From positions 39,739 through 103,738 of the forward strand of contig NZ_JAJTTF010000015.1 in assembly GCF_021341785.1 (NCBI RefSeq): a stretch of DNA of 64,000 nucleotides, in the 5' to 3' direction. This document shows, piece after piece, positions 16,162 through 24,540 of the stretch; the stretch's first letter is position 1, and every line of letters begins with the position of its first letter. Both the position numbers and the translations under genes were made by a program. Under the pieces are notes generated by a model, which saw only the letters and a list, made by a program, of their open reading frames with translations, had not been told where the DNA came from and ran no database searches. This stretch comes from Microbacterium sp. Au-Mic1 (GTDB taxonomy: Bacteria; Actinomycetota; Actinomycetes; Actinomycetales; Microbacteriaceae).

Positions 16162-16962
16162 ATGATGATGACTGAATCGAAGCAAGAGGCCAAGCCGCTC
16201 ACAGGCTGGCGCGTGCTCGTGCCGCGCGGAGGACCGTGGGGCGACGGCGTCGCCGCCACTCTGCGCGCACAGGGGGCGGTCCCCGTCGTGGCGCCCCTGA
16301 TCAACTTCGCGCCGACGAACGACCAGGCAGCCCTCGACGAGGCCCTCGCGAAGCTCTCGGCGGGCGAGTTCGACTGGCTCACCATCACCAGCGCGACCAC
16401 GGTCGACGTGCTCTTCGCGCACCGCGCCGAGATCCCCGCCTCCACGAAGATCGCCGCCGTGGGGGAGACCACCGCCGCGGCGCTCGCCGCCGTCGGCTAC
16501 CACGTCGACCTCGTGCCGGAGGACGACAACTCCGCCGAGGGCATGGCCGGCCAGCTCATCGCGCTCGAGCCCGAGCCGAAGCGGATCCTGACCCTGCGCA
16601 GCGAGATCGCGAAGCCGCTGCTCACCAAGTCGCTGATCAAGGCCGGGCACGACGTGTCCAGCGTCGTCGCGTACCGCACCGTCGGCGTGCCGGTCACCGA
16701 GCGCATCATGCGCGACGTGCAGAACGGCCGGATCAACGCGATCCTCGTCACCAGCGGCTCCGTCGCCGAGCAGGTGCGCGAGCAGTTCCCGGACATCCCC
16801 GACTCGACGCTGCTGGCGGCGATCGGCCCGCGCACGGCCAAGGACGCCAAGAAGGCGGGCCTGCCGATCACCGTGGTCGCCGACAAGCAGACCGTGGACG
16901 CGCTCATCGACGCCGTCTCGCAGTTCACCCTTCCGCACGCGGCCGACGAGTTCGCCCCGTGA
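16162..16962 (+). CDS. hemD: Uroporphyrinogen-III synthase
   Basis: 266-residue enzyme that cyclises and inverts ring D of hydroxymethylbilane. Sequence conservation in HemD is weak, but the two-lobed layout is visible: WRVLVPRGGPWGDGVAATL at the start, ITSATTVDVLF, and the second-lobe ILVTSGSVAEQVREQF. Three adjacent ATGs (16162, 16165, 16168) make the exact start uncertain by two residues. It follows hemC by 5 bp and overlaps hemB by GTGA if hemB uses its GTG start. Position between hemC and hemB supports the call. Confidence 0.9.
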   Translation: MMMTESKQEAKPLTGWRVLVPRGGPWGDGVAATLRAQGAVPVVAPLINFAPTNDQAALDEALAKLSAGEFDWLTITSATTVDVLFAHRAEIPASTKIAAVGETTAAALAAVGYHVDLVPEDDNSAEGMAGQLIALEPEPKRILTLRSEIAKPLLTKSLIKAGHDVSSVVAYRTVGVPVTERIMRDVQNGRINAILVTSGSVAEQVREQFPDIPDSTLLAAIGPRTAKDAKKAGLPITVVADKQTVDALIDAVSQFTLPHAADEFAP

Positions 16963-17972
16963 CCGGCGCCTTCTCCGGCAACGCCTCGATGGCCGGCTTC
17001 CCCGACGTCCGCCCGCGCCGGCTGCGTCAGTCCGCGGCTGTGCGCTCCCTGGCCCGTGAGACGGATCTGCTTCCGCGGCACCTGGTGCTCCCCGCCTTCG
17101 TGCGTGAGGGGCTGACGGATCCGTCCCCGATCGGCTCCATGCCCGGCGTCGTCCAGCACTCGCTCGACTCCCTCCGCCGCGCCGCCGTCGAGGCGGCCGA
17201 GGCAGGCGTGCCCGGGATCATGCTCTTCGGCGTGCCGGCCGTGCGCGACGCCGTCGGATCCGGTGCCGATGATCCGGACGGGATCCTCAACGTCGCGACC
17301 GCCGTGCTGGCCGCCGAGGTCGGCGACGCGCTCGTGGTGCAGACCGACCTCTGCCTGGACGAGTTCACCGACCACGGCCACTGCGGGGTGCTCGCGGCGG
17401 ACGGATCCGTCGACAACGACGCGACCCTCGAGCGGTACGTCGCGATGGCGCTCGCCCAGGCTCGCGCGGGGTCGCAGCTTCTGGGCCTGAGCGGCATGAT
17501 GGACGGCCAGGTCGCCGCGGTGCGCCACGCGCTGGACGCCGAGGGCTTCCACGACGTGCTGCTGCTCGGATACGCCGCGAAGTACGCGAGCGCGTTCTAC
17601 GGCCCGTTCCGCGAGGCCGTCGACTCGCAGCTGCAGGGCGACCGTCGCACCTATCAGCTCGACCCGGGCAACCGGCGCGAGGGCGTCCGCGAGGCGCTCC
17701 TGGATGAAGCCGAGGGCGCCGACATCGTGATGGTGAAGCCCGCGATGGCGTTCCTCGACGTCATGCGCGAGGTGCGTGACGCCGTGCAGGTGCCCGTGTG
17801 GGCCTACCAGGTGTCGGGCGAGTACGCGATGATCGAGGCGGCCGCGCAGAACGGCTGGCTCGACCGCGAGCGCACGATCCTCGAGTCGCTGCTGTCGATC
17901 CGTCGCGCCGGCGCCGACGTGGTGCTCACCTACTGGGCGACCGAGGCCGCCCGCTGGCTCGTCCGCGGCTGA
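16959..17972 (+). CDS. hemB: Porphobilinogen synthase (delta-aminolevulinate dehydratase)
   Basis: Condenses two 5-aminolevulinates to porphobilinogen. 337 residues from GTG 16959, which overlaps the hemD stop; ATG 16989 (MAGFPDVRPRRLR) is a plausible alternative giving 327. Visible hallmarks: the metal-binding region VQTDLCLDEFTDHGHCGVL with its cysteines, YAAKYASAFYGPFREA with the Schiff-base region, and MVKPAMAFLDVM with the second catalytic lysine. It closes the hemQ-hemC-hemD-hemB string. Confidence 0.96.
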   Translation: MTGAFSGNASMAGFPDVRPRRLRQSAAVRSLARETDLLPRHLVLPAFVREGLTDPSPIGSMPGVVQHSLDSLRRAAVEAAEAGVPGIMLFGVPAVRDAVGSGADDPDGILNVATAVLAAEVGDALVVQTDLCLDEFTDHGHCGVLAADGSVDNDATLERYVAMALAQARAGSQLLGLSGMMDGQVAAVRHALDAEGFHDVLLLGYAAKYASAFYGPFREAVDSQLQGDRRTYQLDPGNRREGVREALLDEAEGADIVMVKPAMAFLDVMREVRDAVQVPVWAYQVSGEYAMIEAAAQNGWLDRERTILESLLSIRRAGADVVLTYWATEAARWLVRG

Positions 17973-18001
17973 GTCGCCTCGTCCTGCCCTCCGGCGAACG
18001 C

Positions 18002-18080
18002 CGAGCCACCTTTTTCGGCGCGAGCCACCCCTGTGCGAGCGGGACGCAAGGGGGAGGCTCGCGTGCAAGGGGGTGGCTCG
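18002..18080. repeat. Cluster of a 17-bp motif in both orientations
   Basis: A motif close to CGAGCCACCCCTTGCG occurs forward at 18021-18037 and reversed at 18045-18061 and 18064-18080, with a truncated forward piece at 18002. It fills the gap between convergent hemB and the next gene and could fold as alternative hairpins, possibly ending transcription in both directions. Confidence 0.6.
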
Positions 18081-18135
18081 GTGCCGGGCTGCGGGGGAGG
18101 CGTCACAGGATCCTCCGGGAGGGCCAGCGGACGCA

Positions 18136-19263
18136 TCATCGCAGCGGCGGCCACCAGCTCGCGTCCGCACCCGCACCGGCGCTGCCGTCGTAGCCGACTC
18201 CGGCTCCGCCAGGCGTGCCGCACGATGCCTCCGACACCGGCTGATCCGCCGACTGCCACCAGGAACCGGCCGTCGCCGTGATCCAGAACGGCGCGTCGCC
18301 GTTCGTCGTGAGTCTCAGCTCAGCGCCCTGCGGCCCACTGGCTGAGATCGCCAACGGCGCCTCCTGATCCCCGGTGACCGTCCACCCGGCATCCGTGAGC
18401 GCCTTCGTCAGTGCGTCGTGGTCGAGCTCCAGGCTCGCCGCATGACGGAATGCGATGCGCAGCCCATACGCGTCCCACCCGAGTCCGTCGTGGTTCAGCG
18501 ACTCCGCGCACGCCTCCTGTGCGTCCCACCCCTGCGGTGCCGCGGCGGCGCGCAGATCGGAGACCACCCGCTGCACCGCGTCGTAGCGCTGCTCCGCGAG
18601 CGCGATCTGCTTCTCGGCCGTGCGGGCCGACGCCTGGGCGCGCACTTCGCCGGCGGCATCCCCCTGCATCTGCCCGGTCGCGACACCGATCCCGCCGGCG
18701 GTCGCGAGCAGCAACGGCGCCAGTCCGAACCCGGCCCAGCCGAGGCGCTCCCACCGCGGGGCACGCCGGATCGCAACACGGTCCGATGCCAGCACGAGCA
18801 GCAGCACCCAGGCCGCGATCCCGCAGACGATCGTCGCGACGAAGACCCAGATGGTGAACACTCCGCCCGCGGGAGCGCCGACCAGCTGCTGCAGCAGCGA
18901 CGGCACCGGCACAGATTGGGAGGAGGGTGACGCGATCGTGCGATCCGGCATCGCGATCGCGAACGCCACCCAGCTCCACCACAGCAGGATCAGTACCGGC
19001 ACCTGCCGCGCCGGCGTCGCACTCGCGCCCGCTCGACGCTGAACGGAGCGAGGCAGCGACCCCAGGCCACCTGCCAGAGGGAGGAACAGCGGCGAGGTCA
19101 GCACGATGGTGAAGGACAGCTCGCCATGAACGGTGTTCACACGCCACAGGCAGAACAGGGCCACGCCGATCGGCAGGAGCCAGGTCAGCCACGGCCAGAT
19201 CCGCCAGGTGGCCCGCTGCAGGGCGGACGTGCGGTGCGGGAGCGCCGGCGGATGCTGCTGCAT
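18136..19263 (-). CDS. Uncharacterised four-helix membrane protein
   Basis: 375 residues. Four hydrophobic segments lie in the first half (for example WLTWLLPIGVALFCLWRV near residue 27 and FTIWVFVATIVCGIAAWVLLL near 145), followed by a polar C-terminal region of about 180 residues starting with a helical part (ARTAEKQIALAEQRYDAVQRV). That region ends in a domain with two cysteines (EACAES and EASCGTP) that could be disulfide-linked outside the cell. I do not recognise a family. It is convergent with hemB and divergent from hemL, interrupting the heme gene run. Confidence 0.65.
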   Translation of the reverse strand: MQQHPPALPHRTSALQRATWRIWPWLTWLLPIGVALFCLWRVNTVHGELSFTIVLTSPLFLPLAGGLGSLPRSVQRRAGASATPARQVPVLILLWWSWVAFAIAMPDRTIASPSSQSVPVPSLLQQLVGAPAGGVFTIWVFVATIVCGIAAWVLLLVLASDRVAIRRAPRWERLGWAGFGLAPLLLATAGGIGVATGQMQGDAAGEVRAQASARTAEKQIALAEQRYDAVQRVVSDLRAAAAPQGWDAQEACAESLNHDGLGWDAYGLRIAFRHAASLELDHDALTKALTDAGWTVTGDQEAPLAISASGPQGAELRLTTNGDAPFWITATAGSWWQSADQPVSEASCGTPGGAGVGYDGSAGAGADASWWPPLR

Positions 19264-19367
19264 CCCGTCACGCTAGCCGTGCACCCTGAAGGATCGGCGT
19301 CAGCCCTGAGCCGCTCCGGCTGTTCGGAAGCACGCGAAGTGTGCAGATGGCTCTCCGATGGAGCCGT

Positions 19368-19438
19368 CCTCGTTTCGAAGCGCGCAAATGGCTCCATCCG
19401 GGCGTCGGATCGAGCCATTTGCGCGCTTTGAAACGAGG
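19368..19438. repeat. 27-bp inverted repeat upstream of hemL
   Basis: Arms at 19368-19394 and 19412-19438 match in 26 of 27 positions; the core is CGTTTCGAAGCGCGCAAA. A related half-copy (GCAGATGGCTC near 19343) precedes it. It lies between a divergent membrane gene and hemL, 48 bp before the hemL ATG. Related but shorter palindromes are at 34405 and 35251. Confidence 0.85.
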
Positions 19439-19485
19439 AGAACCAGCCCACACCAGGGCACAGGATCCTCCGGGAGAATGGATCC

Positions 19486-20808
19486 ATGACCGACCGCAAT
19501 GACGACCTGTTCGACGCCGCCCGTGCCGTGATCCCCGGCGGGGTGAACTCCCCGGTGCGCGCCTACGGGTCGGTCGGCGGTACGCCGCGGTTCCTCGCGA
19601 GCGCGTCCGGCGCCACGGTCACCGACGCGGCCGGCACGACCTACCTCGACCTCGTCGCGTCGTGGGGCCCCGCCCTGCTCGGGCACGCGCACCCCGAGAT
19701 CGTCGCCGCCGTGCAGGAGGCCGCGACGCGGGGGCTGTCGTTCGGCGCTCCGACCGAGGGCGAGGTCGAGCTCGCCGCCCTCATCGCCGACCGTGTGCGG
19801 CACGGCGACGCACGGCCGGTCGAACGGGTGCGCCTGGTCTCCACGGGCACCGAGGCGACCATGACCGCGATCCGGCTCGCGCGCGGCGCGACCGGCCGCG
19901 ACCTGCTGGTGAAGTTCGCCGGGCACTACCACGGGCACTCGGACGGGCTGCTGGCCGCGGCCGGATCCGGTGTCGCGACCCTCGCTCTGCCCGGATCCGC
20001 GGGAGTCCCCGCCCCGATCGCGGCGCAGACGCTCGTCATCGACTACAACTCGCCGGAGGCGCTCGCCGCCGTGTTCGCCGAGCACGGCGACCGGATCGCG
20101 GCCGTCATCGTGGAGGCCTCCGCGGCGAACATGGGCGTGGTCGCACCGCAGCCCGGGTTCAACCGGCTCATCGCCGACACCGCGCACGCGCACGGCGCGC
20201 TCATGATCCTGGACGAGGTGCTCACCGGGTTCCGCGTGCACCCCGCAGGGTTCTGGGGGCTGCAGCAGGCGGGGGGGGAGGAGTACCTCCCCGACATCAT
20301 CACGTTCGGCAAGGTGGTCGGCGGGGGTATGCCGCTCGCCGCGCTCGGCGGACGTGCCGAGGTCATGGACCGGCTGGCGCCGACCGGCCCGGTGTATCAG
20401 GCCGGCACGCTGAGCGGGAACCCGCTCTCGGTCGCCGCGGGCCTGGCCACGCTGCGCCTCGCGACGCCCGAGGTGTACGCGCGGATCGATGCCGCGGCCG
20501 CCCGGCTCTCGGACGCCCTCGACCGCGCCCTGACCGATGCGGGCGTCGTGCACGCGGTGCCGCGCGCCGGCAACCTGTTCGGCGTGGCCTTCGCGCCTGC
20601 GGCTCCGCGTGACTACACCGCGGCCCAGGCGCAGCAGGTGTTCCGGTACGCCCCGTTCTTCCACGCGATGCGGGAGCAGGGCGTGGCACTGCCGCCGAGC
20701 GTGTTCGAGGCCTGGTTCCTCACGGCTGCGCACGGAGACGCCGAGCTCGCCGCGATCGAGGCGGCACTGCCCGCGGCAGCCGAGGCCGCGGCTCGCGCGA
20801 CGGCCTGA
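19486..20808 (+). CDS. hemL: Glutamate-1-semialdehyde 2,1-aminomutase
   Basis: PLP enzyme converting glutamate-1-semialdehyde to 5-aminolevulinate, directly after HemA in the C5 pathway. 440 residues of the class III aminotransferase fold. Visible: GGVNSPVRAYGSVGGTP at the substrate-gating start, STGTEATMTAIRLARG, ILDEVLTGFRV, and the PLP lysine K276 in FGKVVGGGMPLAA. The stop codon is part of the first unit of a 23-bp tandem array (20798-20935), so the last residues (ARATA) are encoded by repeat sequence. Confidence 0.96.
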   Translation: MTDRNDDLFDAARAVIPGGVNSPVRAYGSVGGTPRFLASASGATVTDAAGTTYLDLVASWGPALLGHAHPEIVAAVQEAATRGLSFGAPTEGEVELAALIADRVRHGDARPVERVRLVSTGTEATMTAIRLARGATGRDLLVKFAGHYHGHSDGLLAAAGSGVATLALPGSAGVPAPIAAQTLVIDYNSPEALAAVFAEHGDRIAAVIVEASAANMGVVAPQPGFNRLIADTAHAHGALMILDEVLTGFRVHPAGFWGLQQAGGEEYLPDIITFGKVVGGGMPLAALGGRAEVMDRLAPTGPVYQAGTLSGNPLSVAAGLATLRLATPEVYARIDAAAARLSDALDRALTDAGVVHAVPRAGNLFGVAFAPAAPRDYTAAQAQQVFRYAPFFHAMREQGVALPPSVFEAWFLTAAHGDAELAAIEAALPAAAEAAARATA

Positions 20809-20935
20809 TCGCCGCCCGGGCGATGGGCTGACCACGGTTCGGGCGACGGGCTGATCGCGGCTCGGACGACGGGCTGATCGCGGTTCGGACGACGGCGTGG
20901 CCGCGGTTCGGGCGACGGTCTGACTGCGGTTCGGT
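20798..20935. repeat. Six-unit 23-bp tandem repeat at hemL 3' end
   Basis: Six consecutive 23-bp units start at 20798, 20821, 20844, 20867, 20890 and 20913; the consensus is CGACGGGCTGATCGCGGTTCGGG with internal variation, units 3 and 4 being almost identical. Unit 1 contains the hemL stop. The unit length is not a multiple of three, so the array is not a coding repeat. It begins the 439-bp gene-free stretch 20809-21247. Confidence 0.85.
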
Positions 20936-21025
20936 GGCGGTCCGAGCCGGGCCGGCCGGAGACGACGGCCGGGCGGGACGTGCCGCCTACCCGACCGCGG
21001 GATCCGGATCCGGAGCTCCACCATC

Positions 21026-21120
21026 GCTCGCTGGTCGCCAATCGCCCCTTCGAGCGCGGGGAAGGGGCGATTCGCGACCAGCGAGCAGGGGAAACCGGCA
21101 ATTCGCGACCAGAGAGCGGG
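21026..21120. repeat. 26-bp inverted repeat with a third half-copy
   Basis: Arms 21026-21051 and 21061-21086 match in 25 of 26 positions around a 9-base loop. The core is GCTCGCTGGTCGC. A third partial copy (ATTCGCGACCAGAGAGC) follows at 21101-21117. It is in the same gene-free stretch as the 23-bp array, which otherwise shows only short GC-rich sequence and no ORF I trust. Confidence 0.85.
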
Positions 21121-21247
21121 GGACACTGGCGTCGGCGGCCGCAGGCGACGGCGGGGGAGCCGGTTGTCGGTCCTCGCCAGCGGGATCGTTGCCGTCCTGT
21201 GAGGTGCCTCTCGGGCGGATCCGGGACGGCGCTGGCAGACTGGGGTG

Positions 21248-21706
21248 ATGGTGACGCTGCTGCTGGACCGGACCCGCCTCGAGGTGGAGCTCTCTCCGCT
21301 CGAGCGCGCCGTGTCATTCCGCCGCGACAACCTGCACATCGCCCGCGAGGCGATCGTCAAGGTGCAGCTCACCGATGACGCCTGGACGTGGCTGCGCGGT
21401 GTCGGCAGCCCGGGTACGCACGTGCCGCTCGTGCTCGCGGCCGGCACCTGGAAGTCGGCGAACGGAGACGACTTCGTGCTCATCCGCCGGCACAAGCCCA
21501 GCGTCGTGATCGACCTCGAGGGCGCCGAGTTCCAACGCCTCGTCCTCACCACTCGACACGGACTGGCGCTCGCACAGGCGCTGCGGCTCGATGCGACCTC
21601 CGAGCTCGCAGAGGTCACGGACATCGCCGCGACCGGTGCAATCCCCGTCGTGGAGCCCGCGGGCAGGTCCGGCCGCAAGCGCAAGCCGGCGATCCGCCCG
21701 GCCTGA
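21248..21706 (+). CDS. Hypothetical protein, PH-like fold suspected
   Basis: 152 residues, no signal peptide and no membrane segment. The strand-rich middle (VPLVLAAGTWKSANGDDFVLIRRHKPSVVIDLEGAEFQRLVLTT, given here in pieces: AAGTWKSANGDDFVLIRR and SVVIDLEGAEFQRLVL) resembles small actinobacterial proteins sometimes compared to bacterial PH domains; I cannot confirm this. The C-terminus is basic (RSGRKRKPAIRP). ATG 21248 is preferred to the overlapping GTG at 21245. The gene stands alone between the repeat-rich gap and the terminator shared with the convergent ABC ATPase gene. Confidence 0.65.
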   Translation: MVTLLLDRTRLEVELSPLERAVSFRRDNLHIAREAIVKVQLTDDAWTWLRGVGSPGTHVPLVLAAGTWKSANGDDFVLIRRHKPSVVIDLEGAEFQRLVLTTRHGLALAQALRLDATSELAEVTDIAATGAIPVVEPAGRSGRKRKPAIRPA

Positions 21707-21780
21707 TCGAGGCTTGAATCCGGGCGTGCTTCCGTTCCGAGGCCCGGATCCGGTCGCGCCTCCGGGCGGAGGGCTCGCGT

Positions 21781-21847
21781 CGCGAACCCGCCCGAACGCC
21801 GAAGCGGCGACCGTCCTCAGACGATCGCCGCTTCGCTAGGGTTCGCG
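21781..21847. terminator. Nested palindrome, likely bidirectional terminator
   Basis: Outer arms CGCGAACCC (21781-21789) and GGGTTCGCG (21839-21847) and inner arms GAAGCGGCGA (21801-21810) and TCGCCGCTTC (21825-21834) are all perfect. It starts 75 bp after the PH-like gene and abuts the stop of the convergent ABC ATPase gene, so it can serve both. Confidence 0.7.
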
Positions 21848-24352
21848 TCAGTGCCCGTGGTGGTCGCCGTCGTCGCGGCGCTCCCCGTCCTGGCCCTGCT
21901 CGTGCTGCGGCTCGTCGCCGTGCTGCTGGTCGTCCTGCGGCGCGGGCTCGTCCTGCGCAGCAGGCTGCTCGCCCGCCGTCTCGTCACCGGCGGGACCGGG
22001 GGTGTAGGAGGGTGCCTCGTCCGTGAAGAACGCGCGAGCGGCTGCGGCGAGCGACGCGCTGACGGCGGCGGCGCGCGGATCCTCGTCGTGGTCGATCTCG
22101 CCCTGGGTCACGTCCTCGAGGTCGTCGTCCTCGTCGGACGTCTCGTCGAGGATGACCTGGATCTCCTGCGTGCGCCCCTCGGCGAGAGCGGCGAAGATCT
22201 CGATCCCGGCGATCTCCGTGGTCTCGGTGCTGGGTTCCGGCGAGGCGAACTCGTCCTCAGCGGGCGGCGTCGTGATCACGGTCGTCGCCGCCGTGGGAGC
22301 GTCGTCGACGTGGTCCGTCTCGGCGCCCGCGTCCTCGCGCTCGTCCGCGGGCCCGTCCTGGCCCTCGTCGGCGGCGTCCTCGTCCGCGGCGTCGGAGGCC
22401 TGCGGAGCCGACGGCACACCGGTGATCAGATCGTCGAAGGACACCGGTGCGGCGTCCGGGATCGTCAGCGCGGCGGTCTCGAAGGATCCGAGTGCTGCGG
22501 AGCCGTCCTCGGCGGCGTCGGCGGCGCGCGTGAGAGGCGCGTCCTGCGCGTCGGCTCCCTCACCGTCGGGCGCGTCGTCGGCGTCGTCCTGAGGCGCGTC
22601 CCCCGGCGTGTAGTCGGCGACGATCGGAGCGGTCAGCGCGACGCCTGCAGCGATGGCGGTGTCGTCGGGGGCGTCCTCCGACGATGCGTCCTCCTCGGCG
22701 GCGGACTCTGCCTGGTCCTCAGCGGCGTGCTCGGGCCCGCCGTCCTCCGCGTGAGCGTCGCTTTCCGCGTGCTCGTCGCTCTCGGCGGCGGGCTCAGCGG
22801 ATCCCTCCTCAGCGGGGCCCTCCTCACCGGAGGCGTCGGAGTCGGAGGCGTCGGCCTCTCCATCGCCCTCGGATCCGTCCTGGTCGGCAGGGCTCTCGTC
22901 TGCGTCGTGTTCGTCGGAGCCGGAAGATGCGGTCTCGTCGTCGCTCTCGGCGCCGTCCTCGACGGCCGTGAGAGTCGCATCCTCGAGCGCCGCTTCTCCG
23001 CCATCGGTCTCGGATTCGCCGCCCTCGGCCGCGGGGGCGTCGGAGCCGTCCGCCGCCGCCTCGGAATCGTCGGTCTCGGAACCGTCGGTCGCCGTCTCGG
23101 AATCGTCGGTCTCGGATCCTTCGACCTCGGATCCGGCAGCGTCCTCGTCCTGGTCGGCCGCCGACTGCGCAGCGGCGAACTCGGCGGCCTCGCGACGTGT
23201 GGTCGGAACGGCGGACGCGCCCTCCGCCGGGGTGCCCGCGGAGTCGAACAGGCCGGCGACACCGGCGGTCGCGGCTGCCACCACCGGTACGGCGGCGGCA
23301 GCGCCGAACAGCCCTGCAGTCGGAATGGCCTCGGTCGCTCCCGGAGCTTCCGCGCCCTCATCCGCGGCATCCGCGCCGGCGCCGGCATCGGCCGCGACAG
23401 ACTCTTCGGGTGCCGTCTCGGGCGTGCCGACGATCGGCACCGCGCCCGTCGTGGAGTCGCGACGGCCGTGCACGAGGTCGAGGAAGACCTCCTCGAGGCT
23501 CGGTCCGCGCTGCAGCAGCGTCGTGAGCGCAAGGCCCGCAGACGCGGCGACCGCGCCGACGGCGGCGGCATCCGTGTTGTGCACGGTCAGACCGGAGCGC
23601 AGCACGTCGAAACTCAGCCCGGCGTTCTGCAGGGCGCCGGCGAGGGCCGCACGGTCATCGGCGTCGACGACGACGGATCCCGTGGTCGGATCCGAGAGCT
23701 TGCCGATGCTGTCGGCGTAGACCAGACGACCCTTGGACAGCACCAGCACGTTGTCGGCGATCTGCTCGATCTCGCTCAGCACGTGCGAGGAGACGAGCAC
23801 GGTCCGGCCCTCGTCCGCGAGGCGGCGCATGAGCAGGCGCATCCAGCGGATGCCCTCGGGGTCGAGCCCGTTCGCCGGCTCGTCGAGCACGAGCGCACCG
23901 GGGTCGCCGAGCAGCGCGCCGGCGACGCTGAGTCGCTGGCGCATGCCGAGGGAGTAGGCGCCGATGCGCGTCTCGGTCTCGTTCTGAAGGCCCACCAGGG
24001 CGAGCACCTCGTCGACGCGGGCGAGAGGGATGCCGTTCGCCTTCGCGGCGATGGACAGCTGCCGGGGCGCGGTGCGACGAGGACGGTAGACCGCCTCCTC
24101 GAGCACGGATCCGATGGTGCGCAGGGGGTGGCGCAGCTCGGAGTGAGCGATACCGCCGATGGTGGCGGTGCCGGAGGTCGGGCGGATCTGCCCGAGCATC
24201 ATCCGCAGCGAGGTGGTCTTGCCGGCGCCGTTCGGCCCGAGGAACGCGGTCACCGCACCGGGCTCGATGCGGGCGGAGAGGTCGTCGACAGCGGTGAGAA
24301 CGCCGAAGCGCTTCGTCGCATGCGAGAACTCGAGCACTTGTCCGTCGGTCAT
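21848..24352 (-). CDS. ABC transporter ATP-binding protein with very long acidic tail
   Basis: 834 residues. Residues 1 to about 295 are a complete drug/lipid-export type ABC ATPase: Walker A GPNGAGKTT (39-47), signature YSLGMRQRLSVA (133-144), Walker B VLDEPANGLDPEG and the H-loop VSSHVLSE. From about residue 300 to the end runs a low-complexity, Asp/Glu/Ser/Ala-rich tail (for instance GSETDDSETATDG twice) ending in a His-rich stretch (DDGDHHGH). One Ala/Val-rich hydrophobic stretch occurs near residue 345. Usual family length is about 300, so the tail is exceptional. No permease gene is adjacent. The start is ATG 24352; upstream in-frame sequence is not domain-like. Confidence 0.85.
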   Translation of the reverse strand: MTDGQVLEFSHATKRFGVLTAVDDLSARIEPGAVTAFLGPNGAGKTTSLRMMLGQIRPTSGTATIGGIAHSELRHPLRTIGSVLEEAVYRPRRTAPRQLSIAAKANGIPLARVDEVLALVGLQNETETRIGAYSLGMRQRLSVAGALLGDPGALVLDEPANGLDPEGIRWMRLLMRRLADEGRTVLVSSHVLSEIEQIADNVLVLSKGRLVYADSIGKLSDPTTGSVVVDADDRAALAGALQNAGLSFDVLRSGLTVHNTDAAAVGAVAASAGLALTTLLQRGPSLEEVFLDLVHGRRDSTTGAVPIVGTPETAPEESVAADAGAGADAADEGAEAPGATEAIPTAGLFGAAAAVPVVAAATAGVAGLFDSAGTPAEGASAVPTTRREAAEFAAAQSAADQDEDAAGSEVEGSETDDSETATDGSETDDSEAAADGSDAPAAEGGESETDGGEAALEDATLTAVEDGAESDDETASSGSDEHDADESPADQDGSEGDGEADASDSDASGEEGPAEEGSAEPAAESDEHAESDAHAEDGGPEHAAEDQAESAAEEDASSEDAPDDTAIAAGVALTAPIVADYTPGDAPQDDADDAPDGEGADAQDAPLTRAADAAEDGSAALGSFETAALTIPDAAPVSFDDLITGVPSAPQASDAADEDAADEGQDGPADEREDAGAETDHVDDAPTAATTVITTPPAEDEFASPEPSTETTEIAGIEIFAALAEGRTQEIQVILDETSDEDDDLEDVTQGEIDHDEDPRAAAVSASLAAAARAFFTDEAPSYTPGPAGDETAGEQPAAQDEPAPQDDQQHGDEPQHEQGQDGERRDDGDHHGH

Positions 24353-24540
24353 CCGCGGCCTCTCATCGATACAGCAGTACGCCTCTATCCTGCCGGATGG
24401 GGAGGGAAAACGCAGGTTGATCCGGGGCATTCCGCCCAATGCGGGGGCCGGTCCTCCCGCTGCGCGAGCGAGAATGCGCGCTCCGTCCACCCGGTCGCCG
24501 GCGCCCCGGACGGAGGATCGTGCGCGGTAACGTGGCATCC

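Noticed and set aside
20798..20935. CRISPR array at the 23-bp repeats
   Set aside because: Units are directly adjacent with no spacers, and there are no cas genes.
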